59,949 nt of DNA, from positions 67,763-127,711 of the forward strand of contig LJSF01000039.1 of the NCBI GenBank assembly GCA_001314655.1, in the 5' to 3' direction. The translations under genes were made by a program, and so were the position numbers. The DNA is from Rhodobacteraceae bacterium HLUCCA08. Lineage in GTDB: Bacteria; Pseudomonadota; Alphaproteobacteria; Rhodobacterales; Rhodobacteraceae. Shown piece by piece: positions 8,851 through 16,983 of this stretch. The notes under the pieces were generated by a model. It did not search any database. It was not told the DNA's origin and saw only the letters and a list, made by a program, of their open reading frames with translations. Every line of letters starts with the position of its first letter. Positions within the stretch are counted from its first letter, which is position 1.

Positions 8851-10293
8851 TCACAGCCCCTTGGCGGCATAGCTTTTCGCGATCCGGTCGATGGCGACGA
8901 TATAGGCGGCGGTGCGCAGATCGGGCACCTTGTCATTGCCGTGCCAGACCGCCCGCATCGCGCCATAGGCGGACCGCATCGTGTCATCGAGCCCGGAGCG
9001 GACCAGTTCCAGCTCGTCCGCGCCGCGCAGGTATTTGCGCTTGAAATCCGGTGACATGGTCCAGGCGTCGCCCAGATGATCGCTGAGCCGCTCCAGTTCG
9101 CGCACGATCAGTTCGTGGCGCGCCTCCTCCTGCCGGCGCTGCATCCGGCCGAAGCGGATATGGGACAGGTTCTTGACCCATTCGAAATAGCTGACCGTGA
9201 CGCCGCCGGCATTGGCATACATGTCGGGGATGATCACCGTGCCGCGCTCGCGCAGGATCTGGTCGGCGCCGGCGGTGACCGGGCCGTTGGCGGCCTCGAC
9301 GATCAGCGGCGCCTCGATCCGCTTGGCGTTTTCCAGGTTGATCACCCCTTCCAGCGCCGCCGGGATCAGGATGTCGCAATCGCTTTCCAGCACCGCGACC
9401 GGATCGGCGTGACGGGCGGCGTCGGGATACATCGTCATCCCGCCGTAGCGCACCATCCATTGATGCACCGCCTCCACGTCCAGCCCGTCTTCGCTGTAGA
9501 GCGCGCCGTCGCGTTCGATGATGCCGACGACCTTCACCCCGTCCTCTTCGCTCAGGAACCTGGCGGCGTGATAGCCGACATTGCCCAGGCCCTGGACCAC
9601 CAGCCGCTTGCCCTCCAGGCCGCCCGACAGGCCCGCCTTGGCCACGTCCTCGGGGTGGCGAAAGAATTCGCGCAGGGCGAATTGCACGCCGCGCCCGGTC
9701 GCCTCGACCCGGCCCTGGATGCCGCCGGCATGGGCGGGCTTGCCGGTCACGCAGGCCGCGGCGTTGATATCGGTGGTGTTCATCCGCCGGTACTGGTCGG
9801 CGATCCAGGCCATCTCGCGCTCGCCGGTGCCCATGTCGGGGGCGGGCACGTTCTGGCTGGGATGGATCAGGTCGCGCTTGGCCAGCTCATAGGCGAAGCG
9901 GCGGGTGATCTGTTCCAGTTCGTGCTCCTCCCAGTCGCGGGGATTGATGCACAGGCCCCCCTTGGAGCCGCCGAACGGCGTTTCCACCAGGGCGCATTTG
10001 TAGGTCATCAGCGCCGCCAGCGCCTCGACCTCGTCCTGGTTGACGGCCATGGAATAGCGGATGCCGCCCTTGACCGGCTCCATATGTTCGGAATGGACCG
10101 AACGATAGCCGGTGAAGGTGTGGATCTGGCCGCGCAGCCGGACGCCGAAACGCACCGTATAGGTCGCGTTGCAGACCCTGATCTTTTCCTTCAGGCCCGG
10201 AGGCAGGTCCATCAGCGCGACCGCCTGGTTGAACATGATGTCGACAGAATCGCGAAAGCTCGGTTCGCCCTGGGGCATCGGATGATCTTTCAT
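8851..10293 (-). CDS. Glu/Leu/Phe/Val-type dehydrogenase, probably glutamate dehydrogenase
   Basis: A 480-aa amino-acid dehydrogenase of the hexameric glutamate dehydrogenase family, reversibly deaminating glutamate to 2-oxoglutarate and ammonia. Substrate-site lysines lie in MEPVKGGIRY (Lys75), MTYKCAL (Lys99) and GGSKGG (Lys111). The NAD-binding GxGxxG is VVQGLGNVGYHAARFL near residue 240. The 480-residue length and N-terminal segment fit the glutamate-using branch better than the roughly 360-aa leucine dehydrogenases. Monocistronic as far as can be seen. Confidence 0.9.
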   Translation of the reverse strand: MKDHPMPQGEPSFRDSVDIMFNQAVALMDLPPGLKEKIRVCNATYTVRFGVRLRGQIHTFTGYRSVHSEHMEPVKGGIRYSMAVNQDEVEALAALMTYKCALVETPFGGSKGGLCINPRDWEEHELEQITRRFAYELAKRDLIHPSQNVPAPDMGTGEREMAWIADQYRRMNTTDINAAACVTGKPAHAGGIQGRVEATGRGVQFALREFFRHPEDVAKAGLSGGLEGKRLVVQGLGNVGYHAARFLSEEDGVKVVGIIERDGALYSEDGLDVEAVHQWMVRYGGMTMYPDAARHADPVAVLESDCDILIPAALEGVINLENAKRIEAPLIVEAANGPVTAGADQILRERGTVIIPDMYANAGGVTVSYFEWVKNLSHIRFGRMQRRQEEARHELIVRELERLSDHLGDAWTMSPDFKRKYLRGADELELVRSGLDDTMRSAYGAMRAVWHGNDKVPDLRTAAYIVAIDRIAKSYAAKGL

Positions 10294-10618
10294 TTTCTCC
10301 TCCGGTTGGGTCGCCTTGAAGGGTCAGGTTAACCACGAATCCCCCCACCTGCCGAGGAAATGACCAGGAAATGCGAATTTTTGGCAAACGCGATCGATCC
10401 ACACAACCATTCGAAAACCCGGCGCCGATTGTTGGCGGTTTGCGCAACAATCCCCCGAAAGCCGCGATCAATGTCCATTCAACATCGGTTAACAAACGCG
10501 CTTTCGCCTTCTTTCGCCCTAATTTGGCCACGCTGATCTGTGCTTATGATCCCGAAGAACTGGGTCTGGGGGGAGTCGGCTCTCGTCCGTTTGCGGGCGA
10601 AACAAGGTGGATGGTAAA
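10294..10618. promoter_or_regulatory. Divergent intergenic region between GDH and Tad-type genes
   Basis: This 325-bp gap holds no gene I can support. It is clearly more AT-rich than its surroundings and must hold the promoters for both neighbours. Two GTTAAC hexamers occur (10328-10333, 10488-10493), and GATTGTTG (10427-10434) is mirrored by CAACAATC (10445-10452), a possible operator or hairpin. AAGGTGG at 10604-10610 is the ribosome site for the downstream gene. Confidence 0.5.
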
Positions 10619-12385
10619 ATGGGCACTTGCTGCAAGAATTCGGCACGCGACAGTCGCGGTGGGCGGTCCGTCCTTGCGCGGTTCCGTCGCGACGAAGACG
10701 GGGGGATCATCATCTTCTCGCTGTTCATCTTCGTGCTGATGCTCTGGTTCACCGGCATGTCGATCGACCTGATGCGGTTCGAAACCACCCGCACCAAGGT
10801 CCAGGGCACGCTCGACCGCGCCGTCCTGGCCGCCGCCGACCTCGACCAGGAGCTGCCGCCCGCCGACGTGGTGCGCGACTATTTCGAAAAGGCCGGCATG
10901 CTGGACTTCCTCGATGGCGAGCCGATCGTCGACGAAGGAATCAATTACCGCGTCGTCAGCGCCAATGCCCAGGTCACGATCCCGATGCTGTTCGCCGACC
11001 TGCCGCGGGTCTTCATGCAGCCCTTCGCGCCGGGCATCTACAGCTCCCTGACCGTGTCCGGCGGATCGACCGCCGAGGAACGCGTGTCGGACGTGGAAGT
11101 GTCGCTGGTGCTCGACGTGTCCTCGTCGATGCAGCAGAACGACCGCTTCACCAACCTGGTGCCGGCGGCCCACGATTTCATCGACACGGTTCTGGCCAAC
11201 AACACCAATGCGCCCGAGGGTCTGATCACGGTCTCGCTGGTCCCCTATTCGGCCGTGGTCAATACCGGCCCCGAAATCGCCTCGGTCATGAACCTGAACC
11301 GGACCCACGGTTACTCCACCTGTCCGCTCTTCGACGCTGACCTGTTCGAAGAAACCGAGCTGGACCTCGACGAATCCTACGACATCGTCGCCCATTTCGA
11401 CTACGGCGCCGAAACCAACGTGAATGCGCAGCCGATCCAGCGCCCCTGGTGCTTTGTCGGCGACGACAACGAGATCGTCGTCCATTCGTCGGATCCCTGG
11501 CGGCTCAAGCAGCATGTCAGCAACCTGACCAGTTTCGGCAACACCGCCATCGACCTCGGAATGAAATGGGCGGTCGCCCTGCTCGACCCCTCGACCGAAG
11601 CGATCGTCGACGAGATGATCAGCCGCGGCGAAGTCGACAGCATCGCCGGAGACCGCCCGATGCCTTGGGGCACCCAGGACAACCTGAAGGTCGTCGTGCT
11701 GATGACCGACGGGGCGAACACGGTCGAATACGACCTGTCCGAACCCTACAAGTCCGGCATGTCGACGGTCTGGTTCTGGCGGCAATTCGACGACCAGCCC
11801 CTGCACGAAGTGTCCAAAAGCCGCATCTCGATCCAGTACGAGGGGATGAGCACGCCCTGGAACAACTGGGATGACGCGTTCTTTCACCTCAGCGCCCCGC
11901 ATTGGGACCGCTGGGACAATCACCCGCGCGGCACCGACGAGTGGGAATACCGCAGCGGCAACCTGGATATCGATCACGGCTCGGCCGTGGGCGAAGGCAT
12001 CCACTATGAGGGCAACGTGTTCCACGCCTCCTGGCAGGACATCTATGCCAATTGGGTCCGCACCCGGATCTACAACATCTTCTTCAACGAGCCCTATTCG
12101 CGCGGCGCGATCAACTACAGCACCTATGTCGCGACCTATTACGCGCTCGAACCGGTCGTGAACGGCCCCCAGGCCGATGACCGGTTGTCGGATATCTGCA
12201 AAGAGGCCCGGGATGCCGGCGTGGTGATCTATACCGTCGCCTTCGAAGCGCCTTCGGGCGGCCAGGATGCGTTGCTCGACTGTGCCAGTTCGCCCAGCCA
12301 TTACTTCGACGTCGAAGGCACCGATATCTCGAAAGCGTTCTCGGCCATCGCCTCGGATATCCGCCAGCTGAAGTTGACCCAATGA
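10619..12385 (+). CDS. TadG-like pilus-assembly protein with von Willebrand A domain
   Basis: A 588-aa protein with a short positive N-terminus and one membrane segment (GGIIIFSLFIFVLMLWFTGM, TadE/G-like), followed by a large extracytoplasmic vWA domain. The MIDAS motif is DVSSS at about residues 166-170 and VVLMTDGAN is the matching central strand. ATG at 10619 is chosen because AAGGTGG sits 8 nt upstream; GTG at 10607 overlaps that site. It overlaps the next gene by ATGA, so the three genes to 13532 form a coupled operon. No tad secretion ATPase or secretin gene is nearby. Confidence 0.85.
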   Translation: MGTCCKNSARDSRGGRSVLARFRRDEDGGIIIFSLFIFVLMLWFTGMSIDLMRFETTRTKVQGTLDRAVLAAADLDQELPPADVVRDYFEKAGMLDFLDGEPIVDEGINYRVVSANAQVTIPMLFADLPRVFMQPFAPGIYSSLTVSGGSTAEERVSDVEVSLVLDVSSSMQQNDRFTNLVPAAHDFIDTVLANNTNAPEGLITVSLVPYSAVVNTGPEIASVMNLNRTHGYSTCPLFDADLFEETELDLDESYDIVAHFDYGAETNVNAQPIQRPWCFVGDDNEIVVHSSDPWRLKQHVSNLTSFGNTAIDLGMKWAVALLDPSTEAIVDEMISRGEVDSIAGDRPMPWGTQDNLKVVVLMTDGANTVEYDLSEPYKSGMSTVWFWRQFDDQPLHEVSKSRISIQYEGMSTPWNNWDDAFFHLSAPHWDRWDNHPRGTDEWEYRSGNLDIDHGSAVGEGIHYEGNVFHASWQDIYANWVRTRIYNIFFNEPYSRGAINYSTYVATYYALEPVVNGPQADDRLSDICKEARDAGVVIYTVAFEAPSGGQDALLDCASSPSHYFDVEGTDISKAFSAIASDIRQLKLTQ

Positions 12386-12918
12386 CACGCGTGTTCTCCA
12401 GGTTCCTGCGGCGCTTTCGCCGCGACGACGACGGCGGCCCCTCGGTCGAATTCGTCATTGTCTTCGTGCCCTTCGTCATCATCTTCGCCGCCGCCTTCGA
12501 GATGGGGATGATGATGACCCGGCACGTGATGCTCGAACGTGGCCTGGACATGGCGGTGCGCGAGGTGCGCCTGAACACGGCCGCCGATATCGACGAGGAC
12601 GACCTCAAGACCATGGTCTGCAACTCCAGCGGCCTGATCCCGGATTGCACCAACCAGCTCAAGCTGGAAATGCGCCCGATCGACCTGCGCGCCTGGTCCA
12701 ACATCCCGCGCGCCGCCGATTGCGTCGACGTGGACAACCCCTTTGCGCCGTCCCGGAATTTCGTCAATGGCGGGCAGAACATGATGATGGTGGTGCGCGC
12801 CTGCGCCCGGGCGCAACCGCTGTTGCCGAAATTCGGACTGGGCTATTTCCTGGCCGAGATGGACAACGGCTATTACCAGCTGGTGTCGACCTCGGCCTTC
12901 GTCATGGAACCGCTCTGA
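12382..12918 (+). CDS. TadE-like pseudopilin
   Basis: A 178-aa protein with an arginine-rich N-terminus, then RRDDDGGPSVEFVIVFVPFVIIFAA, the prepilin-type hydrophobic helix with Glu five residues after the glycine as in TadE-like proteins. The rest is extracytoplasmic with several cysteines (MVCNSSG, PDCTNQL, ADCVDV, RACARAQ), suggesting disulfides. Start overlaps the preceding stop (ATGA). Probably a minor pilin or surface-adhesion component working with its neighbours. Confidence 0.82.
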   Translation: MTRVFSRFLRRFRRDDDGGPSVEFVIVFVPFVIIFAAAFEMGMMMTRHVMLERGLDMAVREVRLNTAADIDEDDLKTMVCNSSGLIPDCTNQLKLEMRPIDLRAWSNIPRAADCVDVDNPFAPSRNFVNGGQNMMMVVRACARAQPLLPKFGLGYFLAEMDNGYYQLVSTSAFVMEPL

Positions 12919-12929
12919 GGATGGCTGCG

Positions 12930-13532
12930 ATGGTCCCGTTTCTGAAAAAGCGCCTGACCCGGTTCCGCCGCGACGAGGGCGGCTCGATCGCCGCCGAAGC
13001 GGCGCTGATGTTCCCGCTGCTGCTATGGACGGTGCTGGCCTCTTACGTCTATTTCGAGGCGTTCCGGAACCAGTCCGTCAACACCAAGGCGGCCTACACG
13101 ATCTCGGACGCGCTGTCGCGCGAGACCGAGATGATCGACAACACCTACCTGACCTCGCTCTGGCGGCTGCACGAATTCCTGACCAACTCGGCCCATGATA
13201 CCGGGATCCGGGTGACGGTGGTCGAATTCGACGGCGGCGACCCGGAGGTGCAGGGCGACGAGGAATACCTCGTGTCGTGGTCGCGCGAAAAGGGCGACAC
13301 CCACGGGTCGTTCGACATCGACCTGATCGAGGACAGCCTGCCGGTGATGCCCGATGGTGAAACCGTGATCGTGGTCCAGACCTGGGTGGTCCACGAACCG
13401 GTGTTTTCGGTCGGGCTCGACGCCTTCGAATTCGAGGATTTCGTCGTCACCCGGCCGCGTTTCGCGCCCAACGGCATCTGCTACAGCCACAACGGCTCGA
13501 TCGCCGGCCGGATCTGCCCGGTCGACAGCTAA
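12930..13532 (+). CDS. TadE-like pseudopilin
   Basis: A 200-aa protein of the same design: FRRDEGGSIAAEAALMFPLLLWTVLASY is a prepilin-like N-terminus with the conserved Glu in the helix, followed by an acidic extracytoplasmic domain ending in two cysteines (NGICYSH, GRICPVDS). GAGG directly abuts the ATG at 12921 but is spaced 9 nt from the ATG at 12930, so the later start is preferred. Last gene of the three-gene operon; its stop codon overlaps that of the convergent gene at 13529. Confidence 0.82.
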   Translation: MVPFLKKRLTRFRRDEGGSIAAEAALMFPLLLWTVLASYVYFEAFRNQSVNTKAAYTISDALSRETEMIDNTYLTSLWRLHEFLTNSAHDTGIRVTVVEFDGGDPEVQGDEEYLVSWSREKGDTHGSFDIDLIEDSLPVMPDGETVIVVQTWVVHEPVFSVGLDAFEFEDFVVTRPRFAPNGICYSHNGSIAGRICPVDS

Positions 13533-14002
13533 GGCGCCGCGATCCGGGCCGCGATCTGTTCGGCCATCGCCCTGGCCGGCCCCGACGACACCACGCCGCC
13601 GACCCCGATCCGCCGGCCCAGGCACCAGTAAAGCCCCGGCGCCCAGGCCCTTTCCACCGGCCGGTCCAGGGTGACAAGAAACCCGTTCGACGGCTTGAAG
13701 GCGAAGATCCCCCGGTCGATCTGCCGGATCTGCGCCATCGGCGCCAGCATCCGCCCGGTGCTGTCGCGCAGGCCCGCCTCGGTCAGTTCCAGCGCCAGCG
13801 CCGTCGCCCGGCGCAGCTTTTCGCCCAGCAGCAGCGTCCCCGCACCCAGCACGACCAGCACGACCCGGAACGCCGGCAGCGTCGGATGCAGCAGCCCCAG
13901 CGCCACCAGCAAGCCGCCCAGACCATACAGGATCGCCACCGCCAATCCGCGCCGCCCCGGCGTCGGGGCCAGCCGCGCGATCACCTGTGCCTGTGTCATC
14001 AT
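13529..14002 (-). CDS. Small membrane protein of unknown function
   Basis: A 157-aa protein. Two hydrophobic helices (VAILYGLGGLLVALGLL and FRVVLVVLGAGTLLLG) are followed by a soluble region with alternating strands (LALELTEAGLRDSTGRMLAPM, IDRGIFAFKPSNGFLVTLD) that resembles a pleckstrin-homology-like module. I do not recognise a named family. It is convergent with the pseudopilin operon, the two stop codons overlapping at 13529-13532, and has no operon partner. Confidence 0.7.
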   Translation of the reverse strand: MMTQAQVIARLAPTPGRRGLAVAILYGLGGLLVALGLLHPTLPAFRVVLVVLGAGTLLLGEKLRRATALALELTEAGLRDSTGRMLAPMAQIRQIDRGIFAFKPSNGFLVTLDRPVERAWAPGLYWCLGRRIGVGGVVSSGPARAMAEQIAARIAAP

Positions 14003-14121
14003 CCGCTCCGTCCTGTTCGCCCCGCTCTACAAGCCCGGACCCGGGCGCGCAATCGGCTTGCCCCCGGCGCACCGGCGCCGCTATGGTCCGCGCCACCGCG
14101 CCACCGCGCCCCGGAACCCGA

Positions 14122-14436
14122 ATGCCCCGCCCTGCCCTCTGCCTTGCCCTGCTGCTGCCCGCGCTCGCCGGATGCGCCGATCTCCCGGCGCTGGAGGGGC
14201 GCGTCTCGGCCGACATCGCCGCCGCCCCCTATCCGGCGATCACCCCGCTTGGCCCGATCCTGGCCCGGGCCGATGCGCTTGCCGTCTCGGGGCGGGCCAG
14301 CCCCGCCGCCCTGGCGCCGGTCGAGGCCCGCCTGGCCGCCTTGCGCGCCCGGGCCGATGCCCTGCGCGGTCCGGTGATCCCGCCGGCCCAGCGCGCGCGT
14401 CTGCTGCGCGGCGTCGCAGCAGACGCGTTGCAGTGA
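14122..14436 (+). CDS. Small lipoprotein
   Basis: A 104-aa protein with a signal peptide ending in the lipobox LAGC (MPRPALCLALLLPALAGCADLP), so the Cys near residue 17 would be lipidated and the protein anchored to a membrane. The mature part is an alanine/arginine-rich helical segment with no motif I recognise. The start at 14122 is chosen because it places the signal peptide at the N-terminus. It lies 60 bp upstream of hom and could share its transcript, but no functional link is evident. Confidence 0.7.
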   Translation: MPRPALCLALLLPALAGCADLPALEGRVSADIAAAPYPAITPLGPILARADALAVSGRASPAALAPVEARLAALRARADALRGPVIPPAQRARLLRGVAADALQ

Positions 14437-14496
14437 CCGCCCGAAGCGGCTATTCGAACGCGAACCGAACAAACAAGCCAGCGGATCGACCCCCCC

Positions 14497-15783
14497 ATGT
14501 CTGAACCCCTTCGCCTCGGAGTAGCCGGGCTCGGCACGGTCGGTGTCGGCGTGGTCAAGATCATCCAGCAAAAGGCCAACCTGTTGGCCGAACGCAGCGG
14601 CCGCCCGATCGAGATCACCGCCGTCTCGGCCCGCAGCCGCGACAAGGACCGTGGCGTGCCGCTTGACGCCTATGGCTGGGAGGACGATCCCGCAGCCCTT
14701 GCCCGGCGCGACGATATCGACGTCTTCGTCGAACTCGTGGGCGGCGACGACGGCCCGGCGAAACAGGCGATCGAGGCCGCGCTGGCCGCCGGCAAGGACG
14801 TTGTCACCGCCAACAAGGCGCTGCTGGCCCATCACGGCCAGCGCCTGGCCGAACTGGCCGAGGACGCGGGCCATGTGATCCGCTTCGAGGCCGCCGTGGC
14901 CGGCGGTATCCCGGTGATCAAGGCCCTGACCGAGGGGCTGGCCGGCAATGACGTGGAACGTGTGCTGGGCGTGATGAACGGCACCTGCAACTACATCCTG
15001 ACCCGGATGGAAAACGCCGGGCTGTCCTACGAGGATGCCTTCGCCGAGGCCGACGGGCTGGGCTATCTGGAGGCCGATCCGACGCTCGACGTGGGCGGCA
15101 TCGACGCGGGCCACAAGCTGGCCCTGCTGGCCGCCATCGCCTTCGGCACCCAGCCCGATTTCGACGCGGTCGAGCTTGAGGGGATCGGCTCGATCACGAT
15201 CGAGGATATCCGCCAGGCCGCCGACATGGGCTATCGGATCAAGCTTCTGGGCGTGGCGCAGCTGACCGGGCGCGGCCTGGAACAGCGGATGTCGCCCTGC
15301 CTGGTGCCGGCGATCTCGCCGCTGGGACAGCTTGAAGGCGGCACCAACATGGTGGTGCTCGAAGGCGACCATGCCGGCCAGATCGTGCTGCGCGGCGCCG
15401 GCGCCGGCCAGGGGCCGACCGCCAGCGCGGTGATGTCGGACGTGATCGACATCGCCCGCGGCACCCGGCTGTCGACCTTCGGCCAGCCGGCGCGCGGCTT
15501 GCGCAAGGCCCGGCCCGCCCGTGCGGCGGTGCCCGCGCCCTATTACCTGCGGATGGAACTGGTCGACAAACCCGGCGCCCTGGCCAAGATCGCGGCGCAA
15601 CTGGGCGAGGCCGGCATCTCGATCGACCGGATGCGCCAATACGGCCACGAGGCGACCACCGCCCCGGTGCTGATCGTCACCCACCGCACCACCCGCGCCG
15701 CCCTGGACGAGGCGATCCGCGGCTTCGAGACCACCGGCGTTCTGGCCAGCACCCCGGTGGCGATCCGCATCGAAGAGGTCTGA
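14497..15783 (+). CDS. hom: Homoserine dehydrogenase
   Basis: A 428-aa NAD(P)-dependent enzyme reducing aspartate semialdehyde to homoserine, the branch point to threonine and methionine. The nucleotide-binding loop is GVAGLGTVGVGVVKI at the N-terminus. Catalytic-domain hallmarks are VTANKALLA and GVMNGTCNYILTRM, with EADPTLDVGGIDAGHKLALLA for the substrate Asp/Lys region. A C-terminal ACT domain (YYLRMELVDKPGALAKIAA, from about residue 347) implies allosteric control, usually by threonine. Length is standard for the ACT-containing form. Confidence 0.96.
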   Translation: MSEPLRLGVAGLGTVGVGVVKIIQQKANLLAERSGRPIEITAVSARSRDKDRGVPLDAYGWEDDPAALARRDDIDVFVELVGGDDGPAKQAIEAALAAGKDVVTANKALLAHHGQRLAELAEDAGHVIRFEAAVAGGIPVIKALTEGLAGNDVERVLGVMNGTCNYILTRMENAGLSYEDAFAEADGLGYLEADPTLDVGGIDAGHKLALLAAIAFGTQPDFDAVELEGIGSITIEDIRQAADMGYRIKLLGVAQLTGRGLEQRMSPCLVPAISPLGQLEGGTNMVVLEGDHAGQIVLRGAGAGQGPTASAVMSDVIDIARGTRLSTFGQPARGLRKARPARAAVPAPYYLRMELVDKPGALAKIAAQLGEAGISIDRMRQYGHEATTAPVLIVTHRTTRAALDEAIRGFETTGVLASTPVAIRIEEV

Positions 15784-15956
15784 CCGACACGGTCGGACGG
15801 GCCGATGTCCGGCCTGCGGGCCCCGAGACCGGGACCGCCGCGGCCCGAACGGCACGCATCGCGGCTTTGATCGGCGCCGTTAGCGCCCACAGGCTTGTGG
15901 CCGGGGGCGCACCCCGCTAGGGGCACGGACAAAGCCGTTCATCCAGGGACAGATTC

Positions 15957-16922
15957 ATGTCGCATACCGCCCCCGAATTCCATGACCGCATGTTGTCCCT
16001 GGGCCTTGCCCGGGTGTCCGAAGCCGCGGCGCTCGCCTCGGCCCGGCTGATCGGCCGCGGCGATGAAAAGGCCGCCGACCAGGCCGCCGTCAACGCCATG
16101 CGCGACCAGCTCAACAAGCTGGAAATCAGGGGCACCGTGGTGATCGGCGAAGGCGAACGCGACGAGGCGCCGATGCTGTATATCGGCGAAGAGGTCGGCA
16201 CCGGCGACGGCCCCGCCGTGGACATCGCGCTCGACCCTCTCGAAGGCACGACCCTGACCGCCAAGGACATGCCCAACGCGCTCACGGTGATCGCCATGGG
16301 CCCGCGCGGCTCCATGCTGCATGCCCCCGATGTCTACATGGACAAGCTGGCGATCGGTCCCGGCTACAAGCCCGGCGTGGTGACCATGGCGATGTCCCCG
16401 GCCGAGCGGGTCTCGGCCCTGGCCGCCGCAAGGGGCTGTTCGACCGAGGATATCACCGTCTGCGTCCTCGAACGCCCCCGGCATGACGAAATGATCGCCG
16501 AGCTGCGCTCCACCGGCGCCGCGATCCGGCTGATCACCGATGGCGACGTGGCCGGCGTGATGCATTGCGCCGATCCGCATGTGACCGGGATCGACATGTA
16601 CATGGGGTCCGGCGGCGCCCCCGAAGGCGTGCTGGCCGCGGCGGCGCTGAAATGCATGGGCGGACAGATGTGGGGCCGGCTGACCTTTCGCAACGACGAC
16701 GAACGGGCGCGGGCGAAAAAGGCCGGGATCACCAACCTCGACCGGGTCTATACCCGCGACGACATGGTGACCGGCGACGTGATCTTTGCCGCGACCGGGG
16801 TGACCGACGGCTCGCTTCTGCCCGGGATCAAGCGCGAGGTCACGCATCTGACCGCCGAAACCATCCTGATGCGGTCCAAGACCGGGTCGGTCCGGCGCAT
16901 GCAATACCGCAACCCGGTCTGA
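15957..16922 (+). CDS. glpX: Class II fructose-1,6-bisphosphatase
   Basis: A 321-aa GlpX-type phosphatase that dephosphorylates fructose-1,6-bisphosphate in gluconeogenesis. The metal/phosphate motif is DIALDPLEGTTLTAKD (about residues 88-103), and VVIGEGERDEAPMLY carries further acidic ligands. TDGDVAGVMHCA and the C-terminal MRSKTGSVRRM also fit the family. AGGGA lies 8 nt before the ATG. It sits between hom and recJ, an arrangement I believe is common in related alphaproteobacteria. Confidence 0.95.
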   Translation: MSHTAPEFHDRMLSLGLARVSEAAALASARLIGRGDEKAADQAAVNAMRDQLNKLEIRGTVVIGEGERDEAPMLYIGEEVGTGDGPAVDIALDPLEGTTLTAKDMPNALTVIAMGPRGSMLHAPDVYMDKLAIGPGYKPGVVTMAMSPAERVSALAAARGCSTEDITVCVLERPRHDEMIAELRSTGAAIRLITDGDVAGVMHCADPHVTGIDMYMGSGGAPEGVLAAAALKCMGGQMWGRLTFRNDDERARAKKAGITNLDRVYTRDDMVTGDVIFAATGVTDGSLLPGIKREVTHLTAETILMRSKTGSVRRMQYRNPV

Positions 16923-16983
16923 CGACCCGCGCCGGCGATCCGGCCATGGCGACTCGGCGGCGGGTCGCATATGGTGGGGCGCA

